NCBI GenBank assembly: GCA_022577435.1
Contig: JAKOON010000023.1
Location: forward strand, 310,001 to 374,000
Length of the DNA: 64,000 nt
Origin: Embiotoca jacksoni
Lineage: Eukaryota; Chordata; Actinopteri; Embiotocidae
Direction of reading: 5' to 3'
Part shown: positions 1 to 56,829 of the stretch, piece after piece
Position numbering within the stretch: position 1 is the stretch's first letter
Layout: each line of letters begins with the position of its first letter
Notes under the pieces: generated by a model
What the model was told of the DNA's origin: nothing
Databases searched by the model: none
Seen by the model: the letters and a program-made list of their open reading frames with translations, nothing else
Translations under genes and position numbers: made by a program

Positions 1-154
1 TTGTAGGCAGCAGCTTGACCAAACTTGGTCTGGCCGGCCGAACCAGAAGGTCTGGATGCGTGAGGTCTGTAGATTCTACAGTCGGATAGACTCACATGAA
101 TAATGGCCTGTCATGCAGGCAGCTCTATCACCTCAAACCTCTGCAGGCTCCGTG

Positions 155-186
<32 letters not shown>

Positions 187-1115
187 TTGGATCTAATGAA
201 GTTACAGTTGCCAGTAGACAGTTAAGATCCGAACCAGAAACAGTGCTATGAAAGTTATCACTGAACTAATGACAGCTGAGGGCTCTGAAGAGGCGAGACG
301 TAGTTATTCTTTACTGAGTGACAGCCCAAGGAAGTATTGATGCCACAGACTACTTCATATCTGACCTTAAATGTGGTTCCTGCATTCTCCTCTCACGGAT
401 TTCCTTCGCAGTTTTCTTGTAGTGATGATATAGTAGCTGAAAGTATGAGGAGAAATAACTCATCAAAATTGTTCAACTTCACGGCGGTAAGCATAATTAG
501 TTTAGCTTTAAAAGATTTAAAAAAAAAAAAAATTCCATTTGTGGCTTAGGATTTATGTTTTTTATTTCTTTTCTTTTCCTTGAACTCAAAAATAGAATGG
601 CGAGTTACTTGTGTGATTTAGATTTGGTAATTACACTCTCATGTATTGTTCTGTGATTTTCAGCATTACCAAGCAGTTGTAGAGAACATTAATTGAGCCT
701 TGTGCTTTAAAATAAGTAGTAGTAATAGAATATGTTATTGTGTCATGAATGGAGAAATCAGTTATTACATGTGTTTTATCGTACATTTCTCCTGATTAAT
801 TAAACTCATGATACGGTCAAACAACTCAGCGGTCTCCATGTTGGGCAGTTTGATCAGAAATGGTCAACATTAAAGCTTGAGTGTGTCGATAGTTATTTAT
901 AAAAAAAAAAAAAGGTCAAACACCCAAGCAGATAGAGAGAGAGGGTCACGGGGTCAGAAATCAAGAGGGGCTTCCGGACCGGAGGAACTATTTCACTGTT
1001 CTAAGAACCTGGGAGGGTTTCCTACAGAGACAACGGGCCTCTTCGGAGCAGGCCTCTTGCATCAAGTTTCCCCAGAACTCAGGCGTCAGATGTGATGTGA
1101 AGAGGCTCTTCTCAG
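1..1115. other. No gene recognised
   Basis: AT-rich sequence with an (AT)n tract. A short frame at 218-345 ends SLLSDSPRKY but has no clear splice context. Upstream neighbour sequence cannot be identified. Confidence 0.4.
155..186. repeat. (AT)n microsatellite
   Basis: Uninterrupted AT/TA alternation for about 32 bp. Confidence 0.9.
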
Positions 1116-1241
1116 GCTTTCCTGCGCACTTTCCACGCAGGACAGACCAGAGGATGGCCCCAAGTTTGGCCCGCTATCAGCCCTCTTCATCAAACCCTGC
1201 AGGAGACTGGGGACTCCTACGAGCTGCAGCTCCAGAACCTT
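1116..1241 (+). other. Weak candidate coding exon, unidentified
   Basis: Between an acceptor (TCTTCTCAG) and a donor (CTT|GTGAGT) one frame stays open for exactly 42 codons and ends LHQTLQETGDSYELQLQNL, which looks protein-like. A second frame also reads plausibly, so the frame is not settled. I do not recognise the protein. It could belong to a gene upstream of pde4c or be chance. Confidence 0.2.
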
Positions 1242-2344
1242 GTGAGTCAGTGATACACTTGTTTTCAGTCGATCCTTTTGGTGAAATAATCTTTATTTTT
1301 CATTTTTATTACCAAATGTAATTAAATCTACATAATAGCACGTCCCACTTTAAGGGAGCGTATGACAATATATATGATACTTCTTTTACTCTTTTTTTTG
1401 TCATATAATTTAAAAAGTATAGTGACCAGGTTTTTCCCACTTTATTTACACATTTAAACTAAAAGTTTTACACGACATTTTTCAAATTTGAAATCTCCGT
1501 TCAGTAAGTAAACACATTTTCTGTCTCCGAAAAATATTCATAAAACATGCGGGCTCTGCAAAAACGGGTTAATTTTTTTCCTAGTTCCCAAACAGTTGGC
1601 CCTCCTTTAGATATTAGTGATTAAAATTAGTTAATGTACTTAATCAATAACCAACCCTTGAGTGTCAGCCAGGTTGTGGTCTTGTAAATCAACACATATT
1701 TAAAGTTAAACGTTGCAGGACCTTCCTCCAACTTATTTGTGTGTAAAATGTTTAATATTTCACAGGACATCGTGACCCCTTTTTTGTCTGTTTAATTTCG
1801 ATAGAAAAAGTTGATTTGCTTCTTGAGCATATGATTCAACAAAGTCTCCTGCTTAAGGCGTTGCTTTCCCCTCCGTCACACTGCTGAACAATTATCACCA
1901 TAAAAGATCAAACAAACAAGACTCTTATGATTGTGTCCACCACAGCAGTCAAGCTGCTGCCGCTGCAAATACATCTGGAGCTTTCTTTTTGCCTGTCTAC
2001 ACTGTGTTTGCATGTGTGTGCGTGTGCACACATTACAATTCTTTTTTTTTTTTTTTTTCCACTAGTTGAAAGAATGCGGATAGACCTGTTTGTTTAGGTT
2101 GGTAGTTGTGGTGCACGTCACGGGTGATCAGGTGGCTGCAAAGTCGTATCATTGGTGGTTTCTTTATTTGTAGAAACCCACCTTCATATTTTTTTTTTAT
2201 TATGGATTTGCGCCAGTGAGAGCCGTGGCCGTAGACATCGTGTTTCTGGGTTGTCTGTGGATCTCCGTGACCTTAAATCTGTCACATTCTCTACAACACG
2301 ACCTGAGGGACTTTCTTCAAATTACAAAACTGGATTAACTGATT
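1242..2344. other. No gene recognised
   Basis: AT-rich, with short T runs. Its last part leads into the dispersed repeat at 2345 and may belong to the same element. Confidence 0.4.
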
Positions 2345-2610
2345 AGATTTTGATGGTCAAAGGTCACTGAGGTTTTTGGCCATACATTTTTATAATTCGG
2401 GCTAGTTATGACAACATTTCACACAAATGCCTAATAGGATGAAATGATGAGGTGATGACATTTAATATCCAAAAGGTCAAAGGTCTACTTCACTGTGACA
2501 AAAGCATTTTTCTGTCCATTATTTAACCGCATAACTCAGGAACAGAAGGGGAGACTGTGACCGTATTTCATAATGGTCAGATACAGAGTTGGTGACACAT
2601 AGTGCCAGAG
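2345..2610. repeat. Dispersed fish repeat, copy 1 (GGTCAAAGGTCA type)
   Basis: It shares an ordered series of blocks with 16548-16800: AGGTCACTG, GGCCATA, AATTATGACA-like, a GATGA(A)GTGA block, TCCAAAAGGTCAAA, then ATAACTCAGGAACAGAAGGG and GAGA.TGTG. The two copies have the same orientation 14 kb apart. I recognise the family as a common teleost dispersed repeat without a firm class. Confidence 0.7.
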
Positions 2611-4030
2611 TATGAAAATACTCCGTATCTATATAAGGCAAACACACTGGAATACAGATTCATCATATTTAATGGGCCATAATCAAAATGCAACAGATGG
2701 AAAACATGTTCATGTACTGCGATGATTAGGTTTTATTTATCCCATAAATATTTATATATCAGGTTTAAAGCGACACTGCTACAGACATGATTTCTGTGAT
2801 GTTGAAGGACTGAAAAGCCTTTTATTATATTCCTTCTGTGAGAAGAGGCCCGTGTGCTCTCCTGTTTACAAGGTGGTAGTCTGTTTTGATGGAGAAGCAT
2901 TTAAAGCCACAGGATGCCTGACCCCAAAAACACGTCTCTTTGGGGCTTATTAGTTCATTAATGATGGGATTATTTTCAGATGGACTGCCAGTAAACTAAT
3001 AAGAAAGCTGGGCTTTAGCTAACAACACCAAAATGACTAGTGGAAGAAACAAAATGTGTGTACTTCATATTTCATTAGACAAGTTGTCCATGAAGCCAGA
3101 GGCTTTTTGGAGCCAACCGCTCGCGGCTTTTGGTGGTCTTGTAGTTTAATGCACTTCTGCACTGGCCTCATTTTTCAGTCCGAAAGCTATGTCCACTTTT
3201 TTATACAGTCAGTGGTTTTTATATGGCTCAATTAATGAAGACAGGGTGTGCCTCAGTGGCCCTGACAGGATTAGCATTGTGCTACCCCTTATCTGAGGAC
3301 AGGTTTTTGAGAATTTGGTCAACAGACAAGTGCTTTAACTCCCTGATGTTGATGATCCCTAACTCCCCCGATGACACTGTCACGAAGAATGAGCACCTCA
3401 TACCTCCTTACACATATAATATAATGACAGCTAATGAGAGTCATAAAACAAGAGGCCTCTTACCTCCCATCGAAAAAAAGGAATATTTTCAGTCAGAACC
3501 GAGGAAATCTTTTGAATGAGAGGTGAAATGTCTTCAATAACCTCAAGCAAGTCCAGTTGCTTTCAAATAACACTTCTACGTTTCCAAAAAGCAAACCATT
3601 TTCTGCCTGGAACAGAGTGGATGCTTTAAAAATGTATCCGGTGTGAGCTTTTCTGTGGGTGTCTGACAGATCAGAGAACAGCTTGGGTTTGAAAACCTGG
3701 GATTACAGTGTCTTTAGTGGAGGACAACGGTTGTGAGTTTATTATGCTCACACCAGATGGGAACTCCAGATGGATTGGTCAGAGGCAGTGAGTCAGCATG
3801 ATGCTGTCTATCAGTACTGGTTTGTTCTCTGTATGGCTAGAGTCATCACATAAAAGACTTTGGAGACACGATTCAATGTCAGTCATCACAGAAATGGTTG
3901 AATCGGAGTCTCAACGTTACTTTGACGAAAGCCATGAAATATGTCACTTTTGAAAACTTGTAAACTCTCTCTAGGTTGACAGGAGTACTTATTAGAGGGA
4001 GGTAGCTTTGTAATTCACGCTGCGTTCTTC
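2611..4030. other. No gene recognised
   Basis: No splice-bounded frame or repeat was identified. The 98-residue frame at 3223 resembles no family I know. Confidence 0.4.
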
Positions 4031-5160
4031 ATCATTGCGTCCTATTAATTGTGTACACCGGAAGAGTCCACATTAACAGCCCCCTCGTGGTATTCACAAC
4101 GTTGGAACGTCCTGTAAGCCTCGAGTTCACGAGTTGTGACGTGTTTGCTTGGCCATGGAAGTACATTTTTCGTTGGATGTTAAAGCTAATATATTGTAGT
4201 TTTAGTCATGTAGAGTTTGTCCTCATAACTTAGATAATAGCCTACGTCTGAGGAAAATGTTGATCTTTCCAACAGCCTCATCTTTTCCCTCTGTGCCTTT
4301 GTAGTTTTATGCATTACGTTATTACCCTGTTTTGTTAAATTGTTAGCCTCTGTGGCTAGACGCCATCCACGTTGCCGTTGCATAGCAATGGTGTTTTTAT
4401 GACCTAACCACTTACGTCAAGCACACGGTGCACACAACTTCCTATGTTGTAACCACGAGCTCGCGAGTCTCATTTGAATGCCGCATAAGTCCACAAAAAG
4501 GTCGACTTTTAGTAGACAGTTGACAGAGCAGAGTATAGTGCTGTATCGGTGTCTTGTTCTGTGCAAATAGGAATATCTTATAACAATGGATGCCGTGTCA
4601 CAATGGCATTAGAACTGTATATTGATAAACTTAAGCAACCTCCATCCGAGACCTGCGGAAGTGCCGCCACAGTTCTGGTCTCCCCGAATCAAACTGGGAA
4701 CTGGGCAGCCCTCACCCAGGGGCCTTGTAGTATGGGGGAACGTATGTTGAGCAAGGAGGGATGGAATGTACAGACTTCAGCACCTAAAATAGATCTTTAT
4801 TACTTGTTTAAATGTGCTTTGAGCAGTCCATTAGTGATACCCCTAGCAACCACTACAGATTCATGTATGCAGTCCTTCACATGACTGGGATGATGATTGG
4901 CTTCAGGGCCAGGATTTGTTTGGGGCCCAGGATTATCTTCAGATGTGTCGAGGTTGAGGCAGAGCATCTTTACTGCTTGGACATTCAAATCAAATGAAAG
5001 TCGTGAAAAATACTCAGTCGGCCCGACACAAGTTGAACTGCTTGGTAACCGACTGTTTATTTACATAGTGAGCAGCGTTATTTGTGTCCACAGAGCAAAT
5101 GCAAAGTTAAATTGCCTTTTAGCTCTGACTTGGTTTCCACCATCCCTCGAGTAAAACATT
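4031..5160. other. CpG-containing block, possibly a dispersed repeat
   Basis: CpG and coding-like composition rise at 4400-4760 (for example GAGCTCGCGAGTCTC, near 4460). A 111-residue frame (4549-4884) has no recognisable domain. The layout resembles CpG-bearing repeats found in fish genomes, but I cannot name it. Confidence 0.3.
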
Positions 5161-6239
5161 ACTCTTTAGATGAGGAATGTTACGCTATGTTCAGCAGCAA
5201 CGTCCATAAAAAGCTTCCAACCAAATAATCTTTCTTTCCTGTGCTCCCTACCAGCTGTTGGTCATAGGTTCAGTCTGGTGTCAGATGTTCCAGCTCCCTA
5301 GGTTATTTCAGTTACTCTTGACACCACCAGTCTTTAGCTGTGAGTGCTTAATCACAGGAGGACCTTTTCTCACTCTCCAGCGATAAACAAAGAGAGCTGG
5401 GTGGGGGTGAAGATGATGTTGCCTCTGGTCACAGATAGAGAGCGCCATCGTGACAGCACCCATGCTCTCTATAGCTTTTATCTACCTCTGCTTTTTATAG
5501 TCAGAGGAACCTTCATGTGACTCTTCCTGGTGTGCTCAGAGCATGTGAAAGGCAAAAAGGCTGTCTCTGAGGAAATAGGAAACTTCACAACAAATAGTGC
5601 CTCAGGGAGCAGAGGAAAAGCCTGAGTGTGCAAACTTGGAGTGAGCGTAAGAAAGGTGAAAGTTGCAGCTGGAGTGGGAGTTAAGAAAGGTGAGCTGGAT
5701 GGCTTAGCCAGGCCACAGCTTAATGTTTATCTACTGGAGGGACATGGAAAGGAAGTAATTATGGAGCACAGTTTGAAGTTGATGAACAATATGTTCCTTA
5801 AGATTACGTGTGAAGGAAGGGGGGAAGGCTGAGGGTTGGAAAGAAGGAGAGAGAAGCAGAAGGAGGTGATCTGTCATGCTTTCCCTCCCTGTAAATTAGA
5901 CGTCCATATTTAGTTGGAGAGAGGGAAGGCCTAGCAGTAATGTAAACAAAGCCGGAGGGAGGCAGGGAGGAAGGGAGGAAGAGAGGGAGAGGGAGTACAT
6001 CAACACAAATGTTTGAGTCTATTGCCCAGCGAGCCCCTCAGCATGATCTTTAGGATGAGACAAGAATGGAGCTGATGGATTTCAAATGAAGATTGGAAGT
6101 CTTATAGGAGTGTTGCTGTGTTCATTTCTTCAGGGGTGCTGATGGTTTGTTTCAGAATTTTTAAAGCAGTTTCTTTTAGAGTTTTAGTTAGAGAGTTTTG
6201 GAGCAATCACGAGCAGGCCCAGGTTTATTTTGTGACATG
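5161..6239. other. Region upstream of pde4c, no gene recognised
   Basis: Purine-rich blocks (5640-5700, 5810-5870, 5930-5995) and no clear promoter boxes. The pde4c transcription start may lie here. Confidence 0.35.
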
Positions 6240-6451
6240 AAGAAGCAAGGACTGCATGTCAGGCACTTGCATCACCTGGACCTGGAAAATTACGACAGAC
6301 AGGCACGGAAACTGACATAATACCGATATACGACAGACCGCAAGGAAGTCTTTAAAACTAAAGACAAACCGAGAAAAGACTCTTTCCTAGATACCGAAGG
6401 CAGAGTGAGCAAAGGGGTAACTACCTGACCAGTAACCATCCTCTCTTCACC
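6240..6451 (+). other. Probable pde4c 5' UTR before the SP-rich start
   Basis: The sequence runs without an obvious splice acceptor close to the ATG, so the first exon probably continues upstream as leader. The transcription start cannot be placed. No convincing TATA box or CpG-rich stretch is visible, so this exon may also have noncoding exons further upstream. Confidence 0.4.
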
Positions 6452-50764
<44,313 letters not shown>

Positions 50765-53700
50765 CAACAGCCAAGAGTTATTTTTCTTTGGGCCGTCTTT
50801 GTTTGATTTTTCTTGATTTGGGTGCCTCCTCCTCGTTCACTCCCCTTCTCCCACTCCAAGCAAACACCACCACCTCTGGTTTTCAGTGGATAGGGTGACA
50901 GCAAGACTCGGGATGGGGTGTTCGGGAGTGTGGGTGGGTGTGGGGGGTATTAGGAAGGTCTGCAGTTTTACACAGCAGCAGTCACTTGCACTGGAGAGAG
51001 ACAGATAGACTGAGTCACTGTTCAAGGAAGGACAGGAAACCAAGTTTCTGATCGGTCCTTTGTGTTCTGTGTCTTTCATTCGGACAAATTGTGGATAAAG
51101 TTCTACAGAGACAATGAGAAGTTAAAAAACATACTTCCCTTTCTACCAGCCAGCCTAAGGTCTACTGCAACTACAGACAGCACTGTCTTCCTCTTTTGGA
51201 GTACTTGTGAAGAAAGTGAGGAAGTGATGAATGACCGCGAAAACACAAAGTCTTTTAAGACATCTTTGCCAAACTTGCAAATTACAGGGACAATGCTGTT
51301 TTGCCTGCCTTTGTATTTCATTTCATTTTAATTTCTTTGGTTTATTCTGTTGTCTTTCATTTCGATCCGTACACACTTAGTGAAGATACAGTCAACAGCT
51401 GACTTGAAAGCAGTGGAAGCAAAGCGAAGAGGAGCTATGCATGGTTTTATGCAGGAGACTTTAAATGTAGCAAATATTTCAAGTGACTCTTTCACTGTTG
51501 TTGTATACACACAGTAGCACTCCTTTCAGCTGGTGCTGCACAGCTCATTTAGTTCAACAGGCAGTTCAAGAATATGATTATGATGAACGAGCTGGCACTA
51601 CATATTATTTTGATGTTTTCAGTTTTTTCTGATGTATTATTTCCATTTTTATAATCCTAAACTGAGATATTGTCAGCAACAGAACTGAGCCAGGGTCAGT
51701 GTAGTGTTGAGGCAGTGAGGAAATACATCCAAAGCAAAGGTGGCTGTGCATATGGTGCCTCCCAGTGCCCACAAGTGGAACTGAAGCATTTTTACAGCGG
51801 CAAATGATCTGCAAGACAAAGATCTACATTCAAAGCATATTTAACAGTAGGACTACCCAAAATGTCTGTTCATTTTCAGGTTTAGTGCTCATTTTTCACA
51901 ATTTTTTTTAGTTTATTATTTTTTTTTATTTGAAATCACTTATTTAAAGTCTTTTTTTGCATTCTTGATGTTTGGCACCCATTTTGTATCAGTTTGCCTT
52001 CGAGTTTAGCACTTTTCAGTTTTGTTCATGTAGCTGGCCCTCATCGTGATTTTTTTTTTAAGGGCTCGAGCCAAAATATGAACACCGTGCAGGCTGTGGA
52101 CTCAGAAACAGCAACCAGCGCAGACATGATGCAAAAAGTAAATGCCACCCTAGACCTACAAATATATTAAACTCTCCATTCAAATCCATTATCATTTCAG
52201 CATCCACCCACTAGAGTAGCGTTTTTGGTAACATCCACTTAAATCACTAAACTGATAAAGACAGAGTATTAGAAGCAAAGACAGACATGAGCATCACTTT
52301 AGCTGTAAAAACCCTGGATGTTAGCAAGAGACAGTTTCCTGTGCCTGAGTTTTTTCCTCTTTTTCCTCTCATTGATCAATATTTCGCTCTTTACAGGGAC
52401 ATAGTCAATGACAAAACAAGTGCCAAGCAAGCATGACACAACCCGTACTGTAATTTCCATTTTGCCACTGGCTACTTTCCATCAGTGACTGATAAAGTTG
52501 GTTGATTGTAGCACTCTGTGCCAATCTGACCTTAGTGTCTCTGTTCCTTCTTTCTAAATCCTGTTCAAACAGTTACTGAAACTGATATTGTCTTAAAACA
52601 GCAATGTGTTTTTGTATGTGTGCGTGACTGTTTGTGTGTGAGTGAATGACTCGGTTGACTTTTTTGAAATATTTGCTAAAAAAAAAGAAAAAAAAAGAAA
52701 AGAAAACCAAAGCACTTTTTATGGTACTTTTACAGTTCTGCACTTCCAGTTCAGTTGAAGGTGTGTAAAGTGACTGTTTCACTATTTTTCTGTTGACAAA
52801 TGGCCTGGTGGGTGATGTGAATTGCACGGGCTGGACCACTACAGCTCTTAAAGGTTGGATGTCGGAGGGACTGAAGAATTATTTTTTTTTTATAATTAAC
52901 TGTACAAAAAAAAAAATGTTTTATTGACATGCATGACATTGGCTGCAGGATTCAAACAATATGAAGAGTATGTGCAGTACTTTCAAAACTTAGCCTATGG
53001 AGAAACATGTTTTATTTTATTACCATAAAGCAGATCGTGTTATAATGTGTGAATGAGCTGAACTTTTTTTTTTAAGCCTTATTTTCAAAGTTGGGATTTT
53101 TTTTTTTCTGATCACTGATGTGTTCACTGACATGCTGGAGTCAAATATGTGCAATCCTTTCTGTAGCCATAAACAGCACCACACAGAGCAACACTCAAGG
53201 ATGCCTTCAAAATTAAGGACTATTTAACAACATCTTAACCAGCACAACATGCAAAGACTCAGTCTGTCTGTCTGCTTGTCACTAACTTGTTTGATTTTGT
53301 ACATTTTCCTCACAGTTTGTTATGTACAATTTATTTATTATTTCTATATTATCTGTCAGCAACAATGAGACAAACAAGTTGACTTTTTTAGTCTGAGGTT
53401 ATGCGTAGGTCGATGTGTGAGAAAGTCAAACAGGACAGATTTCAACTACTACTCAGCTTTTTTCCTTCTCGTTTCTTTGCGTCTGCAAATAACACTATAC
53501 CGAAGCAAAATACTCACTTTCATGTTTTTCTTGGTATAAAAATAGTTGAGTGACAGATTTCCATCTGGGTGGTCTGAAGCATCTCTTTTCCCTGTCTTCC
53601 TCTGTTTCCCCTTAACTGGTCTGATCACATATTCATAAAGGATCTCGCAGTATGTGAACTGCTGATCTGAGACCTCTTTGATTTATAGTGCAGATAGTCA

Positions 53701-53880
53701 TACAGCCTCAACAGTCATTTTAGACCAGTACTTCTGTTCTTAGAGATTTTATGAATATTGGTCATGAACTGAGATTGCAGCTTTGACAATCCAACTCTGC
53801 TGTTTAACTGTGGGTGTGTTAGCCCTCTCTCCAACTAGAACTGTATGCCTTGCCAATAAAGGAAAAACTCCTCACTCATT
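50765..53880 (+). other. pde4c: pde4c 3' UTR
   Basis: About 3.1 kb from the TAG stop to just past the first poly(A) signal. It is AT-rich, has an A-rich tract at 52679-52707 and an AU-rich element with the nonamer TTATTTATT at 53331-53339, a type often linked to mRNA decay. No other gene is visible in it on either strand. Confidence 0.7.
53855..53860 (+). terminator. pde4c polyadenylation signal AATAAA
   Basis: A canonical AATAAA followed by a TG-rich stretch (ttgttgtctgcttg) about 28 bases on. It is the first good signal in the downstream part of the 3' UTR. A second AATAAA lies at 53918-53923. Confidence 0.65.
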
Positions 53881-53917
53881 GATCTCTTGTTGTCTGCTTG
53901 TAAGAGGAAAACTATAC

Positions 53918-53923
53918 AATAAA
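53918..53923 (+). terminator. Second pde4c polyadenylation signal AATAAA
   Basis: A canonical hexamer 58 bases after the first. Either one could be used; transcript ends would decide. Confidence 0.35.
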
Positions 53924-53929
53924 TCATAA

Positions 53930-54900
53930 GTAAAAATGATCCTGTTTAGAAATTTTAATTCTGATTAAAATCCAAGCACACATGTCATCCAATATAAAAT
54001 ACAAGATTTCTATTTAAATGATGAATTAAAATGCATTCATTGCTGAAATAACGTGAAGATTGGTCACTACTATGGTGTCAGTCATTTCATTTTTATAGTG
54101 TGGAGACATAACATTGTTCAAACTCAGACTTTTAATTGAAATTCTACTTTCCTAAAGATATCAAATATGTCTGGCTGAGTTTTGGAGATGTGTCTTAAAT
54201 ACGCAAAAAGTGCAGCTATAAAAACAATGAAATAAAGGAGAAAATAAAAAATATAATGCTATTTGGCAAGGAGTAACGAAAAAGTACATTTACTACAGTA
54301 CTGTTCTCAAGTACTGTAAGATAATTATGTATTAAACAACAGTCACTTCTAAAACATTAATATTGTATGAGCTCACGCAACAGTGTCTAAGTGCAAAATT
54401 ATAGGCTGCTGATGTGTTAATGCATCTGTTTTTATAAAATCCAGTCATGTGACATCTATAATAACACAAAGAATAACACTCTCAATGTTACATGAACTAT
54501 CTGGTAGCATCTGGTATAATTGTCTTAGTAAAGATCGGAGAACTTATTTCACTGCTGATGTGAATTCCAGGAAACCTTGAGCCATTTTTAACATCTCACA
54601 AAACATACCTGGTATTGTTTTATCACCTTAAAACTGAAGGACTTTTGCAAGAATTAACTTTTTAAAACAGTTTGTTCATGAGAGTTAAACTTCTCTGTTG
54701 GCCATATAACATAAAATACTTACTCATTTGGTTTAGTTTCAATGTTTAATGGTCGTTTACATACACATGTAGATCCATTTGAGTTTGTGGCAGTGATTAA
54801 GTAAACCCGGAATACAAGAGTTAAGGGCCAACTGAGTAATTTATTTGTTTTTATTTTTTTATTTTTTTTTATCAATAATCCTGAATTCAAATCTCTTAAC
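53930..54900. other. Intergenic spacer between pde4c and rab3a
   Basis: About 1 kb, very AT-rich, with no coding frame of note. A short AAGTACATTTACT...TCAAGTACTGTA stretch at 54281-54320 resembles the hAT-type MITE family seen at 44938 and may be a fragment. Confidence 0.5.
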
Positions 54901-54913
54901 TAATTTACAGGTT

Positions 54914-55013
54914 GGGCGGGGCGGGGTCTGTACGAAGGAGTCTCTTCTCTGATTGGTCAATCGTCCCGCCAATCATCCTTACATTCAGGAACCGCTTACG
55001 CGGAGCTGCCAAT
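54914..55013 (+). promoter_or_regulatory. rab3a: rab3a promoter: GC boxes and CCAAT boxes
   Basis: A TATA-less promoter pattern: overlapping GC boxes GGGCGGGGCGGGG (54914-54926), an inverted CCAAT (ATTGG, 54952-54956) and two direct CCAAT boxes (54969-54973, 55009-55013). The flanking sequence is GC- and CpG-rich against the AT-rich spacer before it. It sits 1.6 kb before the rab3a coding start, which begins right after an acceptor, so a noncoding exon 1 is required near here. Confidence 0.75.
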
Positions 55014-55212
55014 CAAGAAAGCGCACGAGCTGCTGCAGGTGCAAAGCTGGGCGCAGAGCTAGCCGCTGCAGCGAAGCCGAGGAAAAAAAAAACCCACATA
55101 TTTCATGGTAAACCCTGCGCTTATTTGTCATTGCGGGGCCGCGTTAAGCGTAACAGTAGCAGCAGATGTTTTTTCGGTTGTGGGATGTGTGATTTAGGTG
55201 GAAGATTTAGTG
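55014..55212 (+). other. rab3a: Probable noncoding first exon of rab3a
   Basis: CpG-rich sequence just after the CCAAT/GC-box cluster. Possible donors are CTGCAG|GTGCAA at 55037, CATG|GTAAAC near 55109 and AGTG|GTAAAT near 55213. I cannot choose between them. A 102-residue open frame crosses it but looks like chance coding. Confidence 0.45.
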
Positions 55213-55423
55213 GTAAATAAGCAAGAGTAACCTTCATTTGACATAGCTGGGATGCTTAGCTAGCTCCTGCTCCCATATTTAAATACTGGTGCTGTTAGCG
55301 AGGCGAGCCTGACGTGAGCAATTATTAACGATCAAAGGCTGTAAACTAAAAAAACAAAGTTTGTCGGTGTTCATGTCTTTAATGCCGTTTTACCTTTTTT
55401 TTTTTTTTTAATCCGAGCTCGTA

Positions 55424-55489
55424 CGTCACGTGTACCTGTGTTTGGTGTCTCCTAGGTTGTGTTTTCTTCCCAGCTAACGTGAACACGTG
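55424..55489 (+). promoter_or_regulatory. E-box and CRE-like sites in rab3a intron 1
   Basis: Two perfect CACGTG E-boxes lie at 55427-55432 and 55484-55489. The first overlaps a CGTCA CRE half-site (55424-55428). USF/MYC-type factors bind CACGTG, and CREB-type factors bind CGTCA. Occupancy is not known. Confidence 0.35.
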
Positions 55490-55709
55490 ATGCTTTACAT
55501 CGGGAGGATGTTGTGTTAAAAAAAAAAACACAAAAAACCAAACCTCGTGTTCCTTACGAGGTAAATTCTGGCTAACCGTACGGTCATTCATAATTGGCTG
55601 GCCAGCCCGGCTCTCTGCGGAGGCTCCCTTGCCCTCCCCGGATGGGCCGGTTTGAGCTGACGCTTAGCCTGCTTAAGCCCCGGTACTTCCGTCCTCTTTA
55701 TCTCGCCTC

Positions 55710-55743
55710 GGGTGGGGAGGTGGGGGAGGTGGGGGGGGGGGGG
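55710..55743 (+). repeat. G-rich tract, possible G-quadruplex
   Basis: Runs GGTGGGG, GGTGGGGG and a final run of 13 G give at least four G tracts of three or more on the rab3a sense strand, in intron 1. Confidence 0.7.
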
Positions 55744-56494
55744 AAGGTGTGCACTCCTGATCCAACCAGTGTTATTGACATGAAGTGAGAAACGTTCATG
55801 GCTGTGAGTGAGTGAGTGACTGAGCGGCTCGTTGTGGAGACACGGACACCTGCATCCCGTCTATTTCCTGATGCAACTCAAGAGGGCGAGACGTGCGGAG
55901 TGAAACCTGAGCTCACACAGCTGACCATACCGACGTGGTTTAACCCCGTCGTGCCTGGCAATGAACGTTTTACTGAATGCACATGTTCAGGTCCACTTGC
56001 CACACTTTAGACCTCATGCAATAATTGTTGAACAGTGTTCAAGCGCTTTCTGTCCTTTTTAAGATCTCTGATTCAGAGGTGTTGACATTTTTGCTCAGGC
56101 AAAAGATGTCTCAGTCAAAAGGTAACTTCAGAGCATGTCAGTAGTTGATATCGAGGTTTGTAAGTAGTTTCCTTTTAAAAAGTATTTTTGTGTCAGTCGC
56201 AATGTGGTTTGTAATTCATCTTTGAACTTGACTTATTGAGAAACGGATAAACTATGTATGATAGATACCCAATTATGCAAACTAATCTGTTATTTATTAA
56301 TCTGCCAAACATTGTAAACGGCTTATTAAAATTTTGAGGACTGCCCGTTTTCCTTGTTCATGCTCACAAGTTATCAGCACCGAACACAAACTGTTTCAGC
56401 CGGTGGCAGAGGAATTGTGTGTGACATTGATACTGACTTTGATACAACACTGGTTATTTTTAGGACTTTTAGGTGGTGGTGTTGTTGTACTGGG

Positions 56495-56541
56495 CTATAT
56501 TTATATTGTATTGTATTGTATTATATTATATTGTATTGTCA
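56495..56541. repeat. (TATTG)n pentanucleotide repeat
   Basis: Irregular TATTGTATTG and TATTATA units about 65 bp before the acceptor of the first rab3a coding exon. Confidence 0.7.
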
Positions 56542-56604
56542 AAATGTGCTTCCTCAAGCATCTTCTTTGTAACCGATAACAGTGTGATCTCTCTTCTTGC
56601 ATAG

Positions 56605-56829
56605 ATGGCGTCCGCAAATGCCACGTACGGACAGAAGGAGTCCTCGGACCAGAACTTTGATTACATGTTTAAAATCCTCATCATTGGCAACAGCAGTGTC
56701 GGAAAGACTTCCTTCCTTTTCCGCTACGCAGACGACTCTTTCACACCAGCCTTTGTCAGCACGGTGGGCATCGACTTCAAGGTCAAGACCATCTACAGGA
56801 ATGACAAGAGGATAAAGCTGCAGATATGG
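56605..56829 (+). CDS. rab3a: rab3a coding exon 1
   Basis: It encodes MASANATYGQKESSDQNFDY through KRIKLQIW (75 codons) and ends TGG|GTGAGC in phase 0. It contains the P-loop and switch I. The acceptor AG lies immediately before the ATG. Confidence 0.96.

Noticed and set aside
218..345. Short frame ending SLLSDSPRKY
   Set aside because: No clear acceptor and no recognisable family; too short to support alone.
4549..4884. 111-residue open frame on the + strand
   Set aside because: Composition is coding-like, but no domain, splice site or promoter supports a gene. More likely a CpG-bearing repeat.
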